Part shown: piece by piece, positions 11,054-21,480 of the stretch | Layout: every line of letters begins with the position of its first letter | Numbering within the stretch: the first letter of the stretch is position 1 | Source: Combretum micranthum | Lineage: Eukaryota > Streptophyta > Magnoliopsida > Myrtales > Combretaceae | Direction: 5' to 3' | DNA: 64,000 nt | Assembly: GCA_024138025.1 (NCBI GenBank) | Contig: JAMXBD010002468.1 | Span: 124,001 to 188,000, forward strand | Notes under the pieces: generated by a model | What the model saw: the letters and a program-made list of their open reading frames with translations, nothing else | The model's database searches: none | What the model was told of the DNA's origin: nothing | Position numbers and translations under genes: made by a program

Positions 11054-13689
11054 TTTTTGAAAATTATACACATTTGCTCAAGTTAATTGAATTCCATAAA
11101 TCTAATAATAAACTATCTCGATGAAACATATGCATGTTTAGTGAACGAATGTGAACTTGTAAATTAACATATGGTAACTTTATTTATAAAACTATGCAAA
11201 TTTTATTTTGGTTATGCTTTTCTGGAGTTTGATGTCGCAATTGATTGGTAAAGAATGTCTATGTCTACCTTGTTACTTGGTCCGACTAGCTATTCCATCA
11301 AGTACAGTGGCATTCGGATTCCCTTGTTTGATGGAACGAAATGACGCATGTTGAAATAAATAAGGGAATAAGGGAGATGATAGAAAACACCAAATAAAAC
11401 CATGTGAGCCAACAACCCATCTTCTTCACCATTGACTTCCTATCTTTTCTGTCGCTTCCTTGCTTTAATTGCAAAATTTGTTATCTCCGCATTAGATAAA
11501 ATTAATTAGAAGATTATCACTACAATAAAAAAAAGAAAAGAATTTTACCATCCATACAATATTGTCGGGATTGAGTCTTTCGTTATCCTAAAAACCTCTT
11601 CCAGCGACTTAAGTTGTTGGGGTCAGTTGTCAACAAGGGTCCGAAGGGTGAAATCTACAAATGAAACAAAAAGTTGTTGACGTCAGTATGATTTCTTCTA
11701 CCAACAATATACTTTTTAAATATAATTTATTTGCTTGTGAGATCGCTTATATCAGTAATATTTATATATCACCAAGAAAATATTAAGTTGGAAAAACATT
11801 ATAATAAAGTTAGAAATTATGTATATCAATCTTTTTATAATTCAAGAATAAAATACTCCGTTTTGGGTAAATGTGTAATTTTATATCTATGAAATATCAT
11901 CATCACTAACATAAAAGATATTTACAATAAATTTTTATAAACTTCAAAACAATGCAAGGCTCAAAAAATGCAATATAAAATTTGTGTACTACATAATATT
12001 GCAACAACGTCTACACCAAAATCCTCTCTAGGAGGAGAATGTCGATTAACACTTATAGGATTTATATATACTAACTACAACTATAGCATCTACACTAACT
12101 ATGAATGAGAACATAAATGTACCATCAAGAGGTCCTATCATACAATTAGATTGGACTTATTAACTAGGGCTTATACAAATTTGTCTAAACTTGGCCAGTC
12201 TAACTTACTTTCTCCATGTTGGAGAGCTGACCAGGAAGGTATTATGTCAAGCCAAACCCGGCATAAAAAGTAAGTTTGGAGGATTTGACCCATAATCATT
12301 TCATGTCTTTGTAAACAATTCAAAATATGTAAGGGGTAGGGAAAAAAAGAGGAGATTCAAGTAAAATTATTAAGCTAAAGCTATTATAACTATGATAATG
12401 TTTCCGATTTAAACCATAGAAAATTAGAAATGATACAAGATTCAGCTATCCGCAGACATGATAGATAATAAATAAGCATCATTTACCATTAATTGCATAA
12501 AAGATTTTCATGTTTTTAACCATTTCATAGTTCAGCTAATTATTGTCAATATAGTTGATTTATGTGTTGAAAGAGAAAAAACATGTCTTGGATAAAAAGA
12601 TCACATAAGGCAATTCCATAGAAATTGTTCTTTAATCATATAAATACACACATTTCCAAGTGCCACTATTTAACATACACACGAAGGAATATGGCCAAAA
12701 GAGGCACTTCTTTTCATCTCAATAGGAAAAAAAATCACCTATTTTGACCTAAACTCACCTTTTCAAATATCATCTTTCGTTTTGATATATTATTGCAAAA
12801 AAGTGAGTCTCACCTTTGAATAGAACAAAGAGGTCAGTCTTGCCTCTTTGCCGGTGTAACTATGCCACACGGCAAAGGTAAAACTTGCCTTTTTAACTTA
12901 CCAGATAAGAGATGAGACTTTTCCTCTTTTTTATGCATTTTATATCTCCATTTATATAATATATTTTATTATTTATTTAACAATTCCACTATTTAATAAT
13001 ATTATGACATTTTTTTTGAGAATTTATATTAAATATTAAAATTAATTTTTATAATATCTAAATTTTTGTATTATAATATATATTATTTTTACAATTGAAA
13101 TTACTTATCATAACAATTAAAAACAAAATAATATCAAACTATAAAAATTGTCTTATGTATAACCAATTAAACGCCCTCAAGTCATCAGAGTGCTTAATAA
13201 TGCAAAACGTATAAGTCTCTCAATAAATTACAACATTAAAAAACATTAAAGCAACAAAACTAGATCCCGGCAGTAGACTAGGCTAGCACCTATGAACATG
13301 ACACCACTAGACCTAAGAATTACTTAAGGCAATCTATGATGCCATGGTAGAAGTTGATGGTGGAAAGTTTCATAAGCGGTAGGTAATGCAGGCTTGCAAT
13401 ACTAGACAAGATATTGCCACTGTGATGGTGGAGGAGCGTATTAAGACGATCTTGGTCCTAGTAGTGAAGTCGTGTTAAGGAATAAATAGGTGCTAAGAGG
13501 GGTTTCTACTGGGTGGATAGGTCGATTGGGGGTGTTTCCCATGGTGTTGTAAGTGTCCAGGGAGCAAAACTGGATAGCTGATACCTTAAATAAAATTATC
13601 CCCAAACATTGATTTTTTTTTTTAATCACTTGAAATGTTAATACTTTAAATGATCTTATCTCCAAATGTTGATACCTTTTTATGTGATT
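11054..13689. other. Intergenic DNA with a possible isolated CACTA end
   Basis: No gene is supported. CACTACAATAAAA at 11518-11530 looks like a CACTA transposon terminus, followed by GCGAC and TTGTTGACGTCAG-type words. No matching inverted end was found, so it is reported only as a candidate. The segment 12690-12920 contains repeated short motifs (gcctcttt, cacctttt) of unknown nature. The minus frame at 13441-13665 is not convincing. Confidence 0.4.
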
Positions 13690-14440
13690 TATCCTAAGGG
13701 GTTAACAATGCTGAAAAGAAGGAAGATACGGATCAAGAGAAAGGTAGCAACACTAGCATGATCAAAGACTATTCACTACAAAAGGAAGTTTAGAAGCCCT
13801 CTAAGGGAAAAATGAATAAAGTCAAGGATTTCAAGTGTTTAGGCCTTGGACATTTGTTGTAGAGTGCCGTAAAAACCATGTAGTGATATTATAAGAAGAG
13901 GTTGGCAAAGTTGAGAGTGAGATAGATGAGATGGATGGAGTAGAGACATTATTTCAAGGTATTGATGAAGATTTCAATGAAATTAAAAAAGCTAAAGGAC
14001 TAGTTATGGTTCTAGTTGCTTTGTCAAGGAAAAATATTGATATTTCAGAGATGAATAGCAAAGACACATGTTATTTTGTACTTGTGTGAAGTTAAAGTGA
14101 ATCTCATAATTTTATTGTTGATGGGGAAATCATATTTATAATACTTGTATGAATGAGATGATACTTAAATTCACGTTGCACTTACAACCTTATAATAATT
14201 TACATTAGTTAGAAGAGAAATGAATCTTGCAACTCAGGAGAAAATTCGTAGTTTCATTCAAAATTAGAGAATATAGAGATGGAGTTAAGTTTGACATAGT
14301 TCTAATGAAGGTTACTATTTATATCTTAGAAGGTCATGATTATAGGTATGGACGGCGGCAAGACTATTATGATGGGGGAGCTAATATTTCCATTTCTTAA
14401 GTTAATATTGGATTGATATATAAAATGTTATTTTCTCTTT
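13690..14440 (+). pseudogene. Degenerate Ty3/gypsy gag-protease fragment
   Basis: Scattered + strand frames match the C-terminal gag and protease region of plant gypsy polyproteins. A zinc-knuckle relic (VKDFKCLGLGH, then CRKNH in a shifted frame) lies at about 13818-13880. An acidic spacer rich in Glu, Asp and Val follows (about 13890-13990). A protease-like VDGGSYIN relic lies near 14115, and the downstream block ILEGHDYRYGRR matches the family's LGRPW.YDRR motif near 14325. Several stops and frame changes separate the pieces, so it is dead. No LTRs were identified around it. It is a separate, oppositely oriented copy from the element at 16.7-27.8 kb. Confidence 0.6.
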
Positions 14441-15522
14441 CTTTTTTTTTTTTTTTTTTGCAATAGTAGTCTTATGAAGTATTCATTCATTATAAATTTT
14501 AAAAAAAGTAAAACATATAACACTGTGAAAAATAATTATTTAAATTATTGATAATATAAAAAGATGATTTTTGAATGAGTGCTTAGATGCCACTAGAATA
14601 GAGCATATATGGAGGAAAAAAACTATTTTTAATTTATATAAAATTTAATGACGATTATCTATATTTGTAAGATATTTCTTTCATTATTAATTAAATTATC
14701 TTTTTTATCCTAAAAAAAAAAGTAGAAGAATTGAGAATTATGACTAATATAGTAGATGCAAGAAAAACAAATATAATAGGAAATAGTCTTACCATAGTCA
14801 TCATATTTCTTTCAATTTACCGTTGGTATTATGTAATTACTAGTATGTTCAACATTTGATAATCTTTTTTTTTTTATTGGCCATTCGTTTGATAATCTCA
14901 CTTTTTGAACCATGACCCTTTTATATGTATTTTACTAGTGCCCTGCTTTTCAATTTTCAAAAACAATTTAAAATGGAAATATTAACATCTCAATTAATTT
15001 CATATATTTCTAAAGTTCATGTTAGAAAATTTTAGAATAGCCATTTGAAGAATTTTAAATCTATTTTATGGAATTTTCAATTTTTTATGTAAAATTTAAA
15101 ATGTTGGAAATTTTGAGCAAAGCTTTGGATAGCAAAAATCACTAAATTATTAGGAAGTCATTAAAAGATGAGAAAATCCATAATAAAGAGAGAAATATTT
15201 TAGTAAAAGAAAGGATATGGTAAGGAAAAAAAAAAAGAGAAAAAGGAGAAAGAGTTAAAGAAAAGAACATGTGTGTGCTGAAATGAAATGAGCTAAAGAA
15301 AAAGAACCAGTTTACATTGAAATGAAAGAAATAAGAGAAAATTCTATAAAAAGCTAGAACTTAGATGAAACAAATCCGCAACATGTAGGACAAAACAAAG
15401 AACTTAAATATTGCACTACTTAACAACACGTGTGTTTATATTTCTTCGATTTCAAAATGTGATGTATTTCACTTTAACTATATGCACAAGTCCCAAAGGA
15501 ATTTGGGGTGTGTTGTGTGTGT

Positions 15523-15584
<62 letters not shown>

Positions 15585-16664
15585 TATATGTTGCTCTTGA
15601 TTATATGATAGAAGAGTACTCTATGACGAATCCAAAAATATTTGCATATTAAGGGAAGATTGTTAGGTTAATATATTATTTTTGGTGAGTCCATAGGAAG
15701 TAGGAAGGCAAAAATCAACCAAGGAAAACAAAGGTAGGAATTAGTAAATTTGTTTGCTAGAAGATTTTCTTTAGTGTTTCAAAGTCAAGATATGGGATGG
15801 ATCTTTTTATAACAGTAAGGTGATGATAAGAATAACAAAGTCAAAGTCTAATTATATATGCTCAATTAGATAGAATGGTTTGAAAAAAAGGAAGACTAGC
15901 TTGCATTATGAAAATCATGTCTAACTCAATGGATTCAAAAGGACAACTAGAGGTTCTAATTGATGTGTTGATTCAAAATTAAGTAAGAAGTTGATAAGAG
16001 GTCTAAACAGTTGTGTTGAAAAGAAGCAAGTCTTCTTTAAGATTCACTAATGTGGTAATATCTTTTATTAAGAATGAGTAATATTTCAAATCTTTCAACA
16101 AATCTAGAAATCAAATACATAAGTTTTAACCATTTTGGAAATTGATAGGGATTTCTTAGCTTGAATATTAGATATTTTATTATCTTTCTTTGCTATCATT
16201 AGTACTTTCTATTTCGGGGATAATGGCAATCCAAGGAGATTATTTCCTATTTAGCCATCAATTTGAAAGAAAACTACATAAATTTGTATATACTACAAGT
16301 TGGGAATGCGATATACGTGTAATTGTTCAGATGTATATTGTATGTCCAACGTACGATACAATTTTTCTTATAATTTTATTGGACTATATTGCTACATCGC
16401 ATATTTATCGTGTGATACTAGTGCAAATCTTGGTACTACACCTCCTTTATGTGATATAATGATAGTAGCTTGGTAATTTTTTCTCTTTAATTTGTATTTT
16501 TGTAATTTTTTTCTTAAATATGTTAGATATGTTTTAAAATACCCTATAAAATAAAGTTAAAAAGGACATTTCAATAATTCTACCCATTATTAAGTTTGTA
16601 ATTAATGAGGTTATTAGTTTAGTGGTGTGCGATCCCTTATAATAATTAATAAGGATCATAAACG
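14441..16664. other. Intergenic DNA between two gypsy remnants
   Basis: The stretch is AT-rich with long T tracts (14440-14460, 14870). No frame has a recognisable product. The 89-codon frame at 16190-16459 is rich in Ile, Leu, Tyr and Val and matches no family I know. The poly-G tract at 15523 is listed separately. Confidence 0.5.
15523..15582 (+). repeat. Poly(G) homopolymer, 60 G
   Basis: There is an uninterrupted run of 60 G, preceded by a short TG-rich lead-in (tgttgtgtgtgtg). Such long mononucleotide G tracts are rare in plant genomes. It could be a real microsatellite or a sequencing or assembly artefact. Confidence 0.9.
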
Positions 16665-17551
16665 ACTGATATGCTTAGGAGAATGATCACTAGGATATCT
16701 AAGGATTACTACTAATTAATCTGATTGAATCCCTAAGTCTAAGATAATAATTAGGGTTCTTGAAAAAAAAGATAAAAACTTTTACTTATCTTAGATATGA
16801 TGCACCAAGAAATGTAATAAATGATATAACACTCGCAAGCAACTGATATGACACATAATAACTCGCTTATATTTGCACTTGCCACAATCAATATTGATTT
16901 ATAAGAGTTAGGGTTAAGAGCAAGAAACTATCAAAGAGAAAGAATTTATTAAACTTAAAGATTCATATTGTTTATCATAATAGAACTCCTTTTATATCCA
17001 GAACTTAGGTTAAAGGGTAAAATAGTTAATAACTAATTAAAACTAAGAAAATAACTTAATTTGTTACAATTACACTGGCCTTTGCAAAGGCATGGCACAA
17101 GACACAAGATCTTCTATCTTAGTGGCACAACCTCCAGCAGAGGTATAAGACAATTCGTAGTCTTGTTTAAAGATGATATGTCTTCCAGATGGTCTATCAC
17201 GCAAACATGTTGTGCTGCACATTCTCCTTACACTCTAATACAGTCGTATGATCCAATAGATTCTTCTTGATTTCCTTTAGTGAAGTACACAATCTTTGGC
17301 ACAATCATGTGTTGATGAAGCTGTGTTGAATCTTTGACACAGTGTAGGACACGGTAGTAGGCTTGTCTTAGTCCTCTTTTCCTTTATCCATGCACACATT
17401 AAATGATATATTCCCTTTTGTAGAGTGAATCAAATAAATACATAGGAAGTTATGCTCATCTTCAAATGGTTCCCCACTCAAAATCCTATGAACCAACTTT
17501 TGTAATCCTTTAGCTCTTACTCTAGCAAAAGGTTATCTAGCTTGATTTCCA
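16665..17551 (-). repeat. 3' LTR of the gypsy element
   Basis: The LTR aligns along its length with the right-hand copy. Shared anchors include GAGAATGATCACTAG (about 16678), CTAAGTCTAAGATAATAATT (about 16735), AACTTAGGTTAAAGGGTAAA (about 17004) and TCTAGCTTGATT (about 17536). On the minus strand it starts TGGAAATCAAGCTAG. It is about 890 bp long. Confidence 0.8.
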
Positions 17552-18560
17552 TCATCTTCTCGTGTTGATGAAGATTCACCCTTGAATCTGATGGCTCTTC
17601 AACAAAATCCTTATCATCTAGAATATTTGGAGAAAGATTAGCAATGTTAAATGTAGCTTACACTAGATAATCGTCTAGAAGGTCAAGATGATAGGCATTG
17701 TTATTGATCTTTTCAATAATTTGGAAAGGTCCATCTTCTCTTGATGACAGCTTATGTGGTTTATTGCATGGAAACCGATCTTTGTTAAGATGTATCTAAA
17801 CTAAATCACCTGGATTGACAGACTTTGGTTTTTGATGTTTGTTACCTTACTGTCTTTGTCGCTCTTGAGTTTTCTGAAGATAATCAAAAGTCTTCTCATC
17901 TAACTTTGAATCTTTTTAGCTCTTTCAACTCCACTAATACTCTATTCTTATGTGCTGCTAGTTTAGCTACCAAGTCCATAGGTATAGTAAGATTGAAGCC
18001 ATATACAACTTCAAAAGGAGAATTACCAACTGAACTATGTATTAACCTATTGTAAGCAAACTCGAGAATAGGAAGACACAAGTCCTAATCAGTAAGATTC
18101 TTACCAAACATAGCCTTAAGGATCCAAGAGTATAATTAACGACTTCTATTTGTCCATCTATCTAAGGATGACATGCAGTACTATACATCAACTTTGTTCC
18201 TAGCCTTTTCCACAATGTCTTCTAAAAGAAATTCAGGAACTTCACATCTTTATCTGAAATAATACTATGGGGTACACCATGCAATCTTACTATTTCCTAT
18301 AAAAATAAGCTAGCAATATATATGACATCATCGGTTTTATGGCATGACAGGACATGGACATCTTACTAGACCGATCAACAACCACCATAGCAGTGTCTTT
18401 TACCTTTTGAGTTGTAGGCAACCTATTACAAAATCCATACTAATATCAACCCATGGTTGTGTTAAAAATGGCAATGGCATGTACTCTCTCCATGACTCCT
18501 TCTTACCTTTAATCTTCTTACATGTGGCACGTCTCTCCAAAGATTTTATGAATATTTTTC
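17552..18560 (-). pseudogene. Gypsy integrase core and pol C-terminal tail (broken)
   Basis: Minus-strand fragments match plant gypsy integrase. FAYNRLIHSSVGNSPFEVVY (about 18012-18072) is the conserved end of the catalytic core. DGPFQIIEKINNNAYHLDL (about 17671-17730) is the typical linker after the core, followed by a tail with NLSPNILDD. The catalytic core upstream (about 18090-18560) is recognisable only in pieces with stops. Integrase would join reverse-transcribed DNA to the host genome; this copy cannot. Confidence 0.75.
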
Positions 18561-18842
18561 ATCATCCCTTTTCAATAAAAATGCTCTTTCAATAGTTCTA
18601 TCTTTTTCTCTCTCTCTCTCTCTGCCTGCTCTCTCTCTCTCTACCCGCCCCCGCACCCCCTCCCCCCCCCCCCCTAAAAAAAAAAAAAAAAAAAAATGTC
18701 TAGATAATCCACCTACGTGTGCTTTACGTACTAACAATTCTTTAATAGATTCACTAGGAATACAAAGTTTTCTTCCTTTATTTAAGAAACCATCTATTAC
18801 ACAATACCTATCAGTTGCTTTCCCATCAACACATTGTGTCAC
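18546..18842 (-). pseudogene. Gypsy integrase N-terminal zinc-binding region (broken)
   Basis: Residues such as LCIPSESIKELLVRKAHVGG on the minus strand (18720-18780) match the family segment LCIP.. (S/L)REL.. EAHGGGL before and within the integrase HHCC zinc domain. The His of AHVGG and of LSRH is present. The frame then runs into a CT/C/A low-complexity tract (18601-18696) that has replaced or interrupted the following part of the domain. Confidence 0.65.
18601..18696. repeat. Compound CT / poly-C / poly-A tract inside integrase
   Basis: Consecutive (CT)n, CCCGCCCCCGCACC-like, a run of 14 C and a run of about 21 A lie together. The tract interrupts coding similarity between the integrase zinc region and the core. 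It is an expanded microsatellite or repair filler that arose after the element died. Confidence 0.85.
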
Positions 18843-18895
18843 AATAGGACTAAAGAAAGCATCACTAACATAATGGTCCTTTAAAAAATAAATCC

Positions 18896-19168
18896 TTACA
18901 TCTTAACTTGAAGCGAAGCGATAAAAACATACCTGTGAGATAATGCATTAGCAAATACATTGGTATTCCCCTTTTTGTGCTTGATCTCTACCCATTTAGC
19001 TTGCCGCTTAAAAAGTCTTTGCCATCCCGTGAAGTGCTTCAATACTTCATGATTTGTATAAATTACAAATTCCTTTGGTGATAAATAATGTTGCCACACT
19101 ATAAGTGCTTGAATTAAGGAATAAAACTCCTTATCATAAATTGAATAGTTCAATGTAGCTTCACTCAA
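18896..19168 (-). pseudogene. Gypsy RNase H (broken)
   Basis: The 90-residue frame contains [35 protein letters not shown] and a C-terminal NALSHRY. Compared with the family consensus, the catalytic Asp of TDHE is Asn (TNHE), and the Asp of ADALSRRY is Asn (ANALSHRY). The segment between AKWVE and the KHKKGN block is shorter than usual, suggesting a deletion. It would have removed the RNA strand of the RNA:DNA hybrid, but these losses make it inactive. Confidence 0.85.
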
Positions 19169-20180
19169 CTTTTTGCTAAAATAAGTAATAGGTCATCTCT
19201 CTTGCATAAAAGCTACTCCTATCCCAATTCTTGATGCATCATACTCTAATTCAATGTTTTCTCAAAGTTAGGTAGCATTAACATAGGAGAATTAATCAAC
19301 TTATCCTTTGTCTCCTCGAAGCTCTTTTGTTCCACACAAAAGTAATGTTCTTTGTAAGTTTAGTAAGAGGACTTATAATACTACTGGAATTCTTAATGAA
19401 CCATTGATAGAAAAAAACAAGTCCATGACAACTATGAACACTAGCAGCAGATTTAGGTACTACCATTCAATAATGGCTTTAATCTTTTCATCATCTATCC
19501 AAATCTCTGCTTTAGAAACTACAAAACCCAATAATATTACATCTGGCTGATAGGAAAAACACTTCTTAAGATTTCCATATAACTTCTTAAATCTCAATAC
19601 TTCAAATATAACTCATAGATGGTATACATGGCTATCCAAATCTTTGCTATACACTAAAATATCGTGAAAATATACCACTATAAACTTACCCAAGAATTCC
19701 CCTCAAGACATGGTTTATAAGACTCATGAATGTACTACGAACACTAGTTAAGCCAAAAGGCACAACCAACCACTTATATAATCTGTGTCTCATTTTGAAA
19801 GTATTATTCTATTCATCTCATACTCTCATCCTAATCTAATGATAGCCAATTTTAAGATCAACTTTGGAAAATATATGTGCTCCATGCAATTTGTCTAACA
19901 TATCATCTAGACGCGATATAGGATACCAGTATTTGATAGTAGCTTTATTAATGGCCCTACTATCAATGCACATTCTCCATGATCCATCTTTCTTTGGTAC
20001 TAAAAGAGTTAGAAATGCACATGGACTAATACTTTCCTTAGATATCCTTATTTTAATAACTCATCTACATGTCTCTTCAACATGTTTGCCTCTTTAGGAT
20101 TCATTTGAAAAGTTAGATGATTAGGTAATATAGCTCTAGGTGATAAATCGATAGCATCTCTATTCCCCTAATAAGTGTTA
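19169..20180 (-). pseudogene. Gypsy reverse transcriptase (broken)
   Basis: Minus-strand similarity to RT runs in several frames. The active-site box reads VVYFHDILVYSKD (about 19640-19680): the first Asp of the YxDD motif is His. Upstream pieces fit the usual RT blocks, including a region giving amino acids for primer-grip and palm around 19870-20060, and the downstream LLGFVVSK block lies near 19540. The mutated active site and stops show that it is dead. Confidence 0.75.
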
Positions 20181-20389
20181 GTCCCTTTGGGAGTTCTTCC
20201 AAAATTACATTTGTAAACTCTTCTACAAAAAGTTATATTGCTAATGGCAAGGGAGCTTGATCTATCGTCTTCAATACCTTCCTAACATGCTAAACATATA
20301 TCGATTCTTTAGCTTGTATGGCTAGATTGATGTCTCCTCTAGACATAAACATGGATTTATTCTTAAGCACCTTATTAATCTGTAATTAA

Positions 20390-20780
20390 GCTATTCTAAT
20401 TTCTATTAGTGTCATCAAATTATCTTCTTTCCATCCTTTTAGAAGGCATATGTATTCATGTACTCGTCGTGTAACACCTTATAATCAAACATACATGGTC
20501 TCCCCTACAAGATATGGGAGGCACACATGGGTAACACATAACAAATAACTTCATCTCAGTACTTATCACCAATACTGAAAGGCATCTTGACTTGTTGATT
20601 CACCTGCAAATTGCCTTGCCCATTGAGCCAATGTAACTTATAGGGCTTAAGGTATGGTGTCGTAACTAATCACAGTTTATCTACTAAAGTAGCAGTTGCC
20701 AAATTAGTGCAACTCCCTCTATCAAGATGAGTCCATACAAATTTCCTTTGACTCTACAGGCAACATGGAATAATTTTTCC
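20390..20780 (-). pseudogene. Gypsy aspartic protease (broken)
   Basis: The minus strand reads IDRGSCTNLATATLVDKL around 20680-20735, where the family has (V/I)DGGSCTN; the first Gly is Arg. Further along, KPYKLHWLNGQGNLQVNQQ (about 20590-20650) and a degenerate HIL.GRP.MFDYKVLHD (about 20470-20520) match the rest of the domain. It would process the Gag-Pol polyprotein. Stops are present between the blocks. Confidence 0.75.
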
Positions 20781-21480
20781 TTTGCTTCTCCTCGGAAGAT
20801 TGATAGACATTAAAAGCTCATCTCAATATGTTATCACTTATGTATTGGTCTTCTCCCTGCTCTTCATTAATCTTAGTATCTACCTCACCATAATATGTAT
20901 CTAAGGTAGTTGACAAACCATTTGACTTACATGGTTCATCATCTTCATCCTCACTAATAACTTCCCCACCAGTAGTCACCATTGTCCTTTGGTTAGGGCA
21001 TTGAGAAGTAATTTGCCTAAACCCCAAGCACTTGAAACATTTAATTGAGTGTGATCTCTTACAAGATATACCTTCTAAAGTTCTATGACATGAGAAATGT
21101 TATATTTCAACCCTGTAACAAACCTCATAATTGTCTACTTAGGTGGCTTAGTAGCACTGCTTCTTATTATCAACAACTCAAACTCTTATATATACTCATC
21201 TACCCTCTTATCCCTTTGTCTAAGAGACTACAGGCATATGAAAACTTCATTGAGGTAAATTCTAGAACGAACCTCTTCATTAGATTCTCTTCATCTCCTG
21301 CCAGGTCCTGATTCTTCTTCTCCATCTCTTCTTCTAATGCCTACTAGATTCTTCCACCATAAGGTGACATACCTATAAATTTAACTGCAGCCAAATGAAT
21401 TCGTCTATTTTCTTTTATATCATAACATGCAAAAAACCATAAGACTTTGTTTTTTCAATCAAGATAATAATCTACCAAAA
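20781..21480 (-). pseudogene. Gypsy gag C-terminal half with zinc knuckle (broken)
   Basis: The zinc knuckle at about 21000-21040 reads CFKCLGFRQITSQC, where families have CFKC.GFGHIASQC; the zinc-binding His is Gln. It is followed by an acidic Glu/Asp-rich spacer (to 20818). Upstream, the minus strand gives ENRRIHLAAVKFIG (about 21363-21410) from the conserved Retrotrans_gag region. Further upstream similarity stops at about 21480, where another sequence is inserted. Confidence 0.75.

Noticed and set aside
13774..13784. CACTACAAAA as a CACTA end
   Set aside because: It lies inside the recognisable gypsy gag fragment and lacks subterminal motifs, so it is a chance match.
15411..15608. 65-codon frame containing a poly-Gly run
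   Set aside because: It is created by the 60-G homopolymer.
16190..16459. 89-codon hydrophobic frame
   Set aside because: AT-rich composition and no recognisable motifs or exon context.
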